Of a stretch of DNA of 64,000 bases, positions 47,611-57,916 are shown one piece after another. The position numbers and the translations under genes are program-made. Position 1 is the first letter of the stretch; every line of letters starts with the position of its first letter. The notes below the pieces were generated by a model. It made no database searches and was not told the DNA's origin. It saw only the letters and a program-made list of their open reading frames with translations. Origin of the DNA: Branchinecta lynchi (lineage: Eukaryota; Arthropoda; Branchiopoda; Anostraca; Branchinectidae); contig JAKZAP010000173.1 of NCBI GenBank assembly GCA_023053575.1, positions 1 through 64,000 on the forward strand. The letters are read 5' to 3'.

Positions 47611-50600
47611 TTTCCCCACAAGGTTGGTTTTCCCGCAGGGTTTGTTTTCCCACAAGGTTAGTTTTCCCGCAAGGTTTGTTTCCCCACAAGGTTTGTTTTC
47701 CCACTGTGTTGGTTTTCCCAAAAGGTTCGCTTTCCCACAAGGTTGGTTTTCCCACAAGGTTGGTTTTCCCGCAGGGTTGCTTTCCCCATAAGGTTGGTTT
47801 TCCCACAAGGTTTGTTTTCTCACAAGGTTTGTTTTCCCACTAGGTTGTTTTTCCCACTAGGTTGGTTTTCCCACAAGGTTTGTTTTCCCACAAGCTTTGT
47901 TTTCCCCCAAGGTTGTTTTTCCCACTAGGTTGGTTTTCCCACAAGGTTTCTTTTCCCACAAGCTTTGTTTTCCCCCAAGGTTGGTTTTCCCGCAAGGTTG
48001 GTTTACCCACAAGGTTTGTTTTCCCACTGTGTTGGTTTTCCCAAAAGGTTCGCTTTCCCGCAAGGTTGGTTTTCCCACAAGGTTTGTTTCCCCACAAGGT
48101 TTGTTTTCCCACAAGGTTTGTTTTCCCACAAGGTTGGTTTTCCCGAAAGCTTTGTTTCCCCACAAGGTTGGTTTTCCCACAAGGTTGGTTTTCCCGCAGG
48201 GTTTGTTTTCCCACAAGGTTAGTTTTCCCGCAAGGTTTGTTTCCCCACAAGGTTTGTTTTCCCACAAGGTTTGTTTTCCCACTGTGTTGGTTTTCCCAAA
48301 AGGTTCGCTTTCCCAAAAGGTTGGTTTTCCCACAAGGTTGGTTTTCCCACAAGGTTGGTTTTCCCACAGGGTTGCTTTCCCCATAAGGTTGGTTTCCCCA
48401 AAAGGTTCGCTTTCCCGCAAGGCTGGTTTTCCCACAAGGTTTGTTTCCCCACAATGTTTGTTTTCTCACAAGGTTTGTTTTCCCACTGTGTTGGTTTTCC
48501 CAAAAGGTTCGCTTTCCCGCAAGGTTGGTTTTCCCACAAGGTTTGTTTCCCCACAAGGTTTGTTTTCCCACAAGGTTTGTTTTCCCACAAGTTTGGTTTT
48601 CCCGAAAGGTTTGTTTCCCCACAAGGTTGGTTTTCCCACAAGGTTGGTTTTCCCGCAGGGTTGCTTTCCCCATGAGGTTGGTTTTCCCACAAGGTTTGTT
48701 TTCTCACAATGTTTGTTTTCCCACTAGGTTGTTTTTCCCACTAGGTTGGTTTTCCCACAAGGTTTGTTTTCCCACAAGCTTTGTTTTCCCCCAAGGTTGG
48801 TTTTCCCGCAGGGTTTGTTTTCCCACAAGGTTAGTTTTCCCGCAAGGTTTGTTTCCCCACAAGGTTTGTTTTCCCACAAGGTTTGTTTTCCCACTGTGTT
48901 GGTTTTCCCAAAAGGTTCGCTTTCCCACAAGGTTGGTTTTCCCACAAGGTTGGTTTTCCCACAAGGTTGGTTTTCCCGCAGGGTTGCTTTCCCCATAAGG
49001 TTGGTTTTCCCGCAAAGTTTGTTTTCCCACAAGGTTTGTTTCCCCACAAGGTTTGTTTCCCCACAAGGTTTGTTTCCCCACAAGGTTTGTTTTCCCACAA
49101 GGATTGTTTTCTCACAAGGTTTGTTTTCCCACAAGGTTTGTTTCCCCACAAGGTTTGTTTCCCCACAAGGTTGGTTTTCCCACAAGGTTAGTTTTCCCAC
49201 AAGGTTTGTTTCCCCACAAGGTTTGTTTCCCCACAAGGTTTGTTTTCCCACAAGGATTGTTTTCTCACAAGGTTTGTTTTCCCACTGTGTTGGTTTTCCC
49301 AAGAGGTTCGCTTTCCCGCAAGGTTCGCTTTCCCGCAAGGTTGGTTTTCCCACAAGGTTTGTTTTCTCACAAGGTTTGTTTTCCCACTAGGTTTGTTTCC
49401 CCACAAGGTTTGTTTTCTCACAAGGTTTGTTTTCCCACAAGGTTTGTTTCCCCACAAGGTTTGTTTTCCCACAAGGTTTGTTTTCCCACAAGGTTGGTTT
49501 TCCCGAAAGGTTTGTTTCCCCACAAAATTGGTTTTCCCACAAGGTTGGTTTTCCCGCAGGGTTTGTTTTCCCACAAGGTTAGTTTTCCCGCAAGGTTTGT
49601 TTCCCCACAAGGTTTGTTTTCCCACAAGGTTTGTTTTCCCACTGTGTTGGTTTTCCCAAAAGGTTCGCTTTCCCAAAAGGTTGGTTTTCCCACAAGGTTG
49701 GTTTTCCCACAATGTTGGTTTTCCCACAGGGTTGCTTTCCCCATAAGGTTGGTTTTCCCACAAGGTTGGTTTTCCCGCAGGGTTTGTTTTCCCACAAGGT
49801 TAGTTTTCCCGCAAGCTTTGTTTCCCCATAAGGTTTGTTTTCCCACAAGGTTTGTTTTCCCACTGTGTTGGTTTTCCCAAAAGGTTCGCTTTCCCAAAAG
49901 GTTGGTTTTCCCACAAGGTTGGTTTTCCCGCAGGGTTTGTTTTCCCACAACGTTAGTTTTCCCACAAGGTTGGTTTTCCCACAAGGTTTGTTTTCCCACA
50001 AGGATTGTTTTCTCACAAGGTTTGTTTTCCCACTGTGTTGGTTTTCCCAAGAGGTTCGCTTTCCCGCAAGGTTCGCTTTCCCGCAAGGTTGGTTTTCCCA
50101 CAAGGTTTGTTTTCTCACAAGGTTTGTTTTCCCACTAGGTTTGTTTCCCCACAAGGTTTGTTTTCTCACAAGGTTTGTTTTCCCACAAGGTTTGTTTTCC
50201 CACAAGGTTTGTTTTCCCACAAGGTTTGTTTTGCCACAAGGTTGGTTTTCCAGAAAGGTTTGTTTCCCCACAAGGTTGGTTTTCCCACAATGTTTGTTTT
50301 CCCGCAGGGTTTGTTTTCCCACAAGGTTAGTTTTCCCGCAAGGTTTGTTTTCCCACAAGGTTAGTTTTCCCGCAAGGTTGGTTTTCCCACAAGGTTGGTT
50401 TTCCCGCAGGGTTTGTTTCCCCATAAGGTTGGTTTTCCCACAAGGTTTGTTTTCTCACAAGGTTTGTTTTCCCACTAGGTTGGTTTTCCCACAAGGTTTG
50501 TTTTCCCACAAGGTTTGTTTACCCACAAGGTTTGTTTTCCCCCAAGGTTGGTTTTCCCGCAAGGTTGGTTTTCCCATAAGGTTGGTTTTCCCACAAGGTT

Positions 50601-50756
50601 GGTTTTCCCGCAAGGTTAGTTTTCCCACAAGGTCTGATTTAACACAATGTTTGTTTTCCCACAAGGTTGGTTTTCCCGAAAGGTTTGTTTCCCCACAAGG
50701 TTGGTTTTCCCGCAGGGTTTGTTTTCCCACAAGGTTAGTTTTCCTGCAAGGTTTGT
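47611..50756 (-). repeat. 3.1-kb duplication (offset 6,596), copy 2
   Basis: Second copy of 41015-44160. It differs by substitutions such as CCCACAAAATTGG near 49519 and CACAATGTTGG near 49711. The end is blurred because both sides continue as similar monomers. Confidence 0.85.
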
Positions 50757-51270
50757 TTCCCCACAAGGTTTGTTTTCCCACTGTGTTGGTTTTCCCAAAA
50801 GGTTCGCTTTCCCACAAGGTTGGTTTTCCCACAAGGTTGGTTTTCCCGCAGGGTTGCTTTCCCCATAAGGTTGGTTTTCCCACAAGGTTTGTTTTCTCAC
50901 AAGGTTTGTTTTCCCACTAGGTTGTTTTTCCCACTAGGTTGGTTTTCCCACAAGGTTTGTTTTCCCACAAGCTTTGTTTTCCCCCAAGGTTGTTTTTCCC
51001 ACTAGGTTGGTTTTCCCACAAGGTTTGTTTTCCCACAAGCTTTGTTTTCCCCCAAGGTTGGTTTTCCCGCAAGGTTGGTTTACCCACAAGGTTTGTTTTC
51101 CCACTGTGTTGGTTTTCCCAAAAGGTTCGCTTTCCCGCAAGGTTGGTTTTCCCACAAGGTTTGTTTCCCCACAAGGTTTGTTTTCCCACAAGGTTTGTTT
51201 TCCCACAAGGTTGGTTTTCCCGAAAGCTTTGTTTCCCCACAAGGTTGGTTTTCCCACAAGGTTGGTTTTC
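49888..51270 (-). repeat. 1.38-kb duplication (offset 1,411), copy 1
   Basis: Matches 51299-52681 at exactly 83 monomers with no difference noticed, including the rare CACAACGTTAG and CCTGCAAGG variants. The copies are almost back to back. Near the joint, about 51 bp around GAAAGCTTTG are repeated in tandem (51229-51330). Confidence 0.88.
50631..50649 (-). repeat. Landmark divergent monomer, copy 8
   Basis: 3,077 bp (181 monomers) after copy 7 and 6,596 bp after copy 5. Confidence 0.9.
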
Positions 51271-51298
51271 CCGAAAGCTTTGTTTCCCCACAAGGTTG

Positions 51299-52681
51299 GT
51301 TTTCCCAAAAGGTTGGTTTTCCCACAAGGTTGGTTTTCCCGCAGGGTTTGTTTTCCCACAACGTTAGTTTTCCCACAAGGTTGGTTTTCCCACAAGGTTT
51401 GTTTTCCCACAAGGATTGTTTTCTCACAAGGTTTGTTTTCCCACTGTGTTGGTTTTCCCAAGAGGTTCGCTTTCCCGCAAGGTTCGCTTTCCCGCAAGGT
51501 TGGTTTTCCCACAAGGTTTGTTTTCTCACAAGGTTTGTTTTCCCACTAGGTTTGTTTCCCCACAAGGTTTGTTTTCTCACAAGGTTTGTTTTCCCACAAG
51601 GTTTGTTTTCCCACAAGGTTTGTTTTCCCACAAGGTTTGTTTTGCCACAAGGTTGGTTTTCCAGAAAGGTTTGTTTCCCCACAAGGTTGGTTTTCCCACA
51701 ATGTTTGTTTTCCCGCAGGGTTTGTTTTCCCACAAGGTTAGTTTTCCCGCAAGGTTTGTTTTCCCACAAGGTTAGTTTTCCCGCAAGGTTGGTTTTCCCA
51801 CAAGGTTGGTTTTCCCGCAGGGTTTGTTTCCCCATAAGGTTGGTTTTCCCACAAGGTTTGTTTTCTCACAAGGTTTGTTTTCCCACTAGGTTGGTTTTCC
51901 CACAAGGTTTGTTTTCCCACAAGGTTTGTTTACCCACAAGGTTTGTTTTCCCCCAAGGTTGGTTTTCCCGCAAGGTTGGTTTTCCCATAAGGTTGGTTTT
52001 CCCACAAGGTTGGTTTTCCCGCAAGGTTAGTTTTCCCACAAGGTCTGATTTAACACAATGTTTGTTTTCCCACAAGGTTGGTTTTCCCGAAAGGTTTGTT
52101 TCCCCACAAGGTTGGTTTTCCCGCAGGGTTTGTTTTCCCACAAGGTTAGTTTTCCTGCAAGGTTTGTTTCCCCACAAGGTTTGTTTTCCCACTGTGTTGG
52201 TTTTCCCAAAAGGTTCGCTTTCCCACAAGGTTGGTTTTCCCACAAGGTTGGTTTTCCCGCAGGGTTGCTTTCCCCATAAGGTTGGTTTTCCCACAAGGTT
52301 TGTTTTCTCACAAGGTTTGTTTTCCCACTAGGTTGTTTTTCCCACTAGGTTGGTTTTCCCACAAGGTTTGTTTTCCCACAAGCTTTGTTTTCCCCCAAGG
52401 TTGTTTTTCCCACTAGGTTGGTTTTCCCACAAGGTTTGTTTTCCCACAAGCTTTGTTTTCCCCCAAGGTTGGTTTTCCCGCAAGGTTGGTTTACCCACAA
52501 GGTTTGTTTTCCCACTGTGTTGGTTTTCCCAAAAGGTTCGCTTTCCCGCAAGGTTGGTTTTCCCACAAGGTTTGTTTCCCCACAAGGTTTGTTTTCCCAC
52601 AAGGTTTGTTTTCCCACAAGGTTGGTTTTCCCGAAAGCTTTGTTTCCCCACAAGGTTGGTTTTCCCACAAGGTTGGTTTTC
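51299..52681 (-). repeat. 1.38-kb duplication (offset 1,411), copy 2
   Basis: Second copy of 49888-51270, with the landmark monomer at 52042. It runs straight into the next, separate duplication of the same offset. Confidence 0.88.
52042..52060 (-). repeat. Landmark divergent monomer, copy 9
   Basis: 1,411 bp (83 monomers) after copy 8. Confidence 0.9.
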
Positions 52682-53970
52682 CCGCAGGGTTTGTTTTCCC
52701 ACAAGGTTAGTTTTCCCGCAAGGTTTGTTTCCCCACAAGGTTTGTTTTCCCACAAGGTTTGTTTTCCCACTGAGTTGGTTTTCCCAAAAGGTTCGCTTTC
52801 CCAAAAGGTTGGTTTTCGCACAAGGTTGGTTTTCCCACAAGGTTGGTTTTCCCACAGGGTTGCTTTCCCCATAAGGTTGGTTTCCCCAAAAGGTTCGCTT
52901 TCCCGCAAGGCTGGTTTTCCCACAAGGTTTGTTTCCCCACAATGTTTGTTTTCTCACAAGGTTTGTTTTCCCACTGTGTTGGTTTTCCCAAAAGGTTCGC
53001 TTTCCCGCAAGGTTGGTTTTCCCACAAGGTTTGTTTCCCCACAAGGTTTGTTTTCCCACAAGGTTTGTTTTCCCACAAGTTTGGTTTTCCCGAAAGGTTT
53101 GTTTCCCCACAAGGTTGGTTTTCCCACAAGGTTGGTTTTCCCGCAGGGTTTGTTTTCCCACAAGGTTAGTTTTCCCGCAAGGTTTGTTTCCCCACAAGGT
53201 TTGTTTTCCCACAAGGTTTGTTTTCCCACTGTGTTGGTTTTCCCAAAAGGTTCGCTTTCCCAAAAGGTTGGTTTTCCCACAAGGTTGGTTTTCCCACAAG
53301 GTTGGTTTTCCCGCAGGGTTGCTTTCCCCATAAGGTTGGTTTTCCCAAAAGGTTCGCTTTCCCGCAAGGCTGGTTTTCCCACAAGGTTTGTTTCCCCACA
53401 ATGTTTGTTTTCTCACAAGGTTTGTTTTCCCACAAGGTTGGTTTTCCCGAAAGGTTTGTTTCCCCACAAGGTTGGTTTTCCCACAAGGCTGGTTTTCCCG
53501 CAGGGTTTGTTTTCCCACAAGGTTAGTTTTCCCGCAAGGTTTGTTTTCCCACAAGGTTAGTTTTCCCACAAGGTTTGTTTCCCCACAAGGTTTGTTGCCC
53601 CACAAGGTTTGTTTTCCCACAAGGATTGTTTTCTCACAAGGTTTGTTTTCCCACTGTGTTGGTTTTCCCAAGAGGTTCGCTTTCCCGCAAGGTTCGCTTT
53701 CCCGCAAGGTTGGTTTTCCCACAAGGTTTGTTTCCCCACAAGGATGGTTTTCCCACAAGGTTGGTTTTCCCGCAGGGTTTGTTTTCCCACAAGGTTAGTT
53801 TTCCCGCAAGGTTTGTTTTCCCACAAGGTTGGTTTTCCCGAAAGGTTTGTTTCCCCACAAGGTTTGTTTTCCCACAAGGTTAGTTTTCCCGCAAGGTTTG
53901 TTTCCCCACAAGGTTTGTTTTCACACAAGGTTTGTTTTCCCACTGTGTTGGTTTTCCCAAAAGGTTCGCT
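52615..53970 (-). repeat. Second 1.36-kb duplication (offset 1,411), copy 1
   Basis: Matches 54026-55381 at 83 monomers. The content differs from the preceding 1,411-bp pair: it lacks the landmark monomer and carries CACTGAGTTGG (52769), CGCACAAGG and TTTGTTGCCCC variants. It is therefore a separate event. Confidence 0.87.
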
Positions 53971-54025
53971 TTCCCGCAAGGTTGGTTTTCCCACAAGGTT
54001 TGTTTCCCCACAAGGTTTGTTTTCC

Positions 54026-55381
54026 CACAAGGTTGGTTTTCCCGAAAGCTTTGTTTCCCCACAAGGTTGGTTTTCCCACAAGGTTGGTTTTCCCGCAGGG
54101 TTTGTTTTCCCACAAGGTTAGTTTTCCCGCAAGGTTTGTTTCCCCACAAGGTTTGTTTTCCCACAAGGTTTGTTTTCCCACTGAGTTGGTTTTCCCAAAA
54201 GGTTCGCTTTCCCAAAAGGTTGGTTTTCGCACAAGGTTGGTTTTCCCACAAGGTTGGTTTTCCCACAGGGTTGCTTTCCCCATAAGGTTGGTTTCCCCAA
54301 AAGGTTCGCTTTCCCGCAAGGCTGGTTTTCCCACAAGGTTTGTTTCCCCACAATGTTTGTTTTCTCACAAGGTTTGTTTTCCCACTGTGTTGGTTTTCCC
54401 AAAAGGTTCGCTTTCCCGCAAGGTTGGTTTTCCCACAAGGTTTGTTTCCCCACAAGGTTTGTTTTCCCACAAGGTTTGTTTTCCCACAAGTTTGGTTTTC
54501 CCGAAAGGTTTGTTTCCCCACAAGGTTGGTTTTCCCACAAGGTTGGTTTTCCCGCAGGGTTTGTTTTCCCACAAGGTTAGTTTTCCCGCAAGGTTTGTTT
54601 CCCCACAAGGTTTGTTTTCCCACAAGGTTTGTTTTCCCACTGTGTTGGTTTTCCCAAAAGGTTCGCTTTCCCAAAAGGTTGGTTTTCCCACAAGGTTGGT
54701 TTTCCCACAAGGTTGGTTTTCCCGCAGGGTTGCTTTCCCCATAAGGTTGGTTTTCCCAAAAGGTTCGCTTTCCCGCAAGGCTGGTTTTCCCACAAGGTTT
54801 GTTTCCCCACAATGTTTGTTTTCTCACAAGGTTTGTTTTCCCACAAGGTTGGTTTTCCCGAAAGGTTTGTTTCCCCACAAGGTTGGTTTTCCCACAAGGC
54901 TGGTTTTCCCGCAGGGTTTGTTTTCCCACAAGGTTAGTTTTCCCGCAAGGTTTGTTTTCCCACAAGGTTAGTTTTCCCACAAGGTTTGTTTCCCCACAAG
55001 GTTTGTTGCCCCACAAGGTTTGTTTTCCCACAAGGATTGTTTTCTCACAAGGTTTGTTTTCCCACTGTGTTGGTTTTCCCAAGAGGTTCGCTTTCCCGCA
55101 AGGTTCGCTTTCCCGCAAGGTTGGTTTTCCCACAAGGTTTGTTTCCCCACAAGGATGGTTTTCCCACAAGGTTGGTTTTCCCGCAGGGTTTGTTTTCCCA
55201 CAAGGTTAGTTTTCCCGCAAGGTTTGTTTTCCCACAAGGTTGGTTTTCCCGAAAGGTTTGTTTCCCCACAAGGTTTGTTTTCCCACAAGGTTAGTTTTCC
55301 CGCAAGGTTTGTTTCCCCACAAGGTTTGTTTTCACACAAGGTTTGTTTCCCCACTGTGTTGGTTTTCCCAAAAGGTTCGCT
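54026..55381 (-). repeat. Second 1.36-kb duplication (offset 1,411), copy 2
   Basis: Second copy of 52615-53970. A single difference was noticed near 55348-55350, TTTCCCCACTG against TTTTCCCACTG. Confidence 0.87.
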
Positions 55382-57916
55382 TTCCCACAAGGTTGGTTTC
55401 CCCACAAGGTTGGTTTTCGCACAAGGTTGGTTTTCCCGCAGGGTTGCTTTCCCTATAAGGTTGGTTTTCCCACAAGGTTTGTTTTCTCACAAGGTTTGTT
55501 TTCCCACTAGGTTGTTTTTCCCACTAGGTTGGTTTTCCCACAAGGTTTGTTTTCCCACAAGCTTTGTTTTCCCCCAAGGTTGGTTTTCCCGCAGGGTTTG
55601 TTTTCCCACAAGGTTAGTTTTCCCGCAAGGTTTGTTTCCCCACAAGGTTTGTTTTCCCACAAGGTTTGATTTCCTACTAGGTTTGTTTCCCCACAAGGTT
55701 TGTTTTCCCACAAGGTTTGCTTTCCCCCAAGGTTGGTTTTCCCGCAAGGTTGGTTTTCCCACAAGGTTTGTTTTCCCACTGTGTTGGTTTTCCCAAAAGG
55801 TTCGCTTTCCCACAAGGTTTGTTTTCCCACAAGGTTTGTTTTCCCTCAAGATTTGTTTTTCCTCTAGGTTGGTTTTCCCACAAGGTTGGTTTTCCCACAG
55901 CGTTAGTTTTCTCAGAAGGTTGGTTTTCCCACAAGGTTTGTTTCCCCACAAGGTTGGTTTTCCCGCAGGGTTTGTTTTCCCACAAGGTTAGTTTTCCCGC
56001 AAGGTTTGTTTCCCCACAAGGTTTGTTTTCCCACAAGGTTTGTTTTCCCACTTTGTTGGTTTTCCCAAAAGGTTCGCTTTCCCAAAAGGTTGGTTTTCCC
56101 ACAAGGTTGGTTCTCCCACAAGGTTGGTTTTCCCGCAGGGTTGCTTTCCCCATAAGGTTGGTTTCCCCAAAAGGTTCGCTTTCCCGCAAGGCTGGTTTTC
56201 CCGAAAGGTTTGTTTCCCCACAAGGTTGGTTTTCCCACAAGGCTTGTTTTCCCGCAGGGTTTGTTTTCCCACAAGGTTAGTTTTCCCGCAAGGTTTGTTT
56301 TCCCACAAGGTTAGTTTTCCCACAAGGTTTGTTTCCCCACAAGGTTTGTTTCCCCACAAGGTTTGTTTTCCCACAAGGATTGTTTTCTCACAAGGTTTGT
56401 TTTCCCACTGTCTTGGTTTTCCCAAAAGGTTCGCTTTCCCGCAAGGCTGGTTTTCCCACAAGGTTTGTTTCCCCACAATGTTTGTTTTCTCACAAGGTTT
56501 GTTTTCCCACAAGGTTGGTTTTCCCGAAAGGTTTGTTTCCCCACAAGGTTGGTTTTCCCAGAAGGCTGGTTTTCCCGCAGGGTTTGTTTTCCCACAAGGT
56601 TAGTTTTCCCGCAAGGTTTGTTTTCCCACAAGGTTAGTTTTCCCACAAGGTTTGTTTTCCCACAAGGTTAGTTTTCCCACAAGGTTTGTTTCCCCACAAG
56701 GTTTGTTTCCCCACAAGGTTTGTTTTCCCACAAGGATTGTTTTCTCACAAGGTTTGTTTTCCCACTGTGTTGGTTTTCCCAAGTGGTTCGCTTTCCCGCA
56801 AGGTTGGTTTTCCCACAAGGTTTGTTTTCTCACAAGGTATGTTTTCCCACTAGGTTTGTTTCCCCACAAGGTTTGTTTTCTCACAAGGTTTGTTTTCCCA
56901 CAAGGTTTGTTTTCCCACAAGTTTTGTTTTCCCACAAGGTTTGTTTTGCCACAAGGTTGGTTTTCCAGAAAGGTTTGTTTCCCCACAAGGTTGGTTTTCC
57001 CACAAGGTTTGATTTCCCGCAGGGTTTGTTTTCCCACAAGGTTAGTTTTCCCGCAAGGTTTGTTTTCCCACAAGGTTTGTTTTCCCACTGTGTTGGTTTT
57101 CCCAAAAGGTTCGCTTTCCCACAAGGTTGGTTTTCCCACAAGGTTGGTTTTCCCACAAGGTTGGTTTTCCCGCAGGGTTGCTTTCCCCATAAGGTTGGTT
57201 TTCCCACAAGGTTTGTTTTCCCGCAGGGTTTGTTTTCCCACAAGGTTAGTTTTCCCGCAAGGTTTGTTTTCCCACAAGGTTAGTTTTCCCACAAGGTTTG
57301 TTTCCCCACAAGGTTTGTTTCCCCACAAGGTTTGTTTTCCCACAAGGATTGTTTTCTCACAAGGTTTGTTTTCCCACTGTGTTGGTTTTCCCAAAAGGTT
57401 CGCTTTCCCGCAAGGTTGGTTTTCCCCCAAGGTTGGTTTTCCCGCAGGGTTTGTTTTCCCACAAGGTTAGTTTTCCCGCAAGGTTTGTTTCCCTACAAGG
57501 TTTGTTTTCCCACAAGGTTTGTTTTCCCACTGTGTTGGTTTTCCCAAAAGGTTCGCTTTCCCACAAGGTTGGTTTTCCCACAAGGTTGGTTTTCCCACAA
57601 GGTTGGTTTTCCCACAAGGTTGGTTTTCCCGCAGGGTTGCTTTCCCCATAAGGTTGGTTTTCCCACAAGGTTTGTTTTCTCACAAGGTTTGTTTTCCCAC
57701 TAGGTTGTTTTTCCCACTAGGTTGGTTTTCCCACAAGGTTTGTTTTCCCACAAGCTTTGTTTTCCCCCAAGTTTGTTTTTCCCACTAGGTTGGTTTTCCC
57801 ACAAGGTTTGTTTTCCCACAAGCTTTGTTTTCCCACAAGCTTTGTTTTCCCGCAAGGTTAGTTTACCCACAAGGTTTGTTTTCCCACTGTGTTGGTTTTC
57901 CCAAAAGGTTCGCTTT
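55382..57916 (-). repeat. Divergent reverse satellite between duplications
   Basis: No long near-identical partner was found for the first part. It holds more unusual monomers than its surroundings, for example TTTCCCTATAAGG (55450), TTTCCTACTAGG (55670), TTTTCCTCTAGG (55858), CACAGCGTTAG (55897) and TCTCAGAAGG (55910). The segment 55670-55740 resembles 61245-61310. The right part (56300-57700) is made of shuffled blocks known from elsewhere in the array. Confidence 0.7.
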
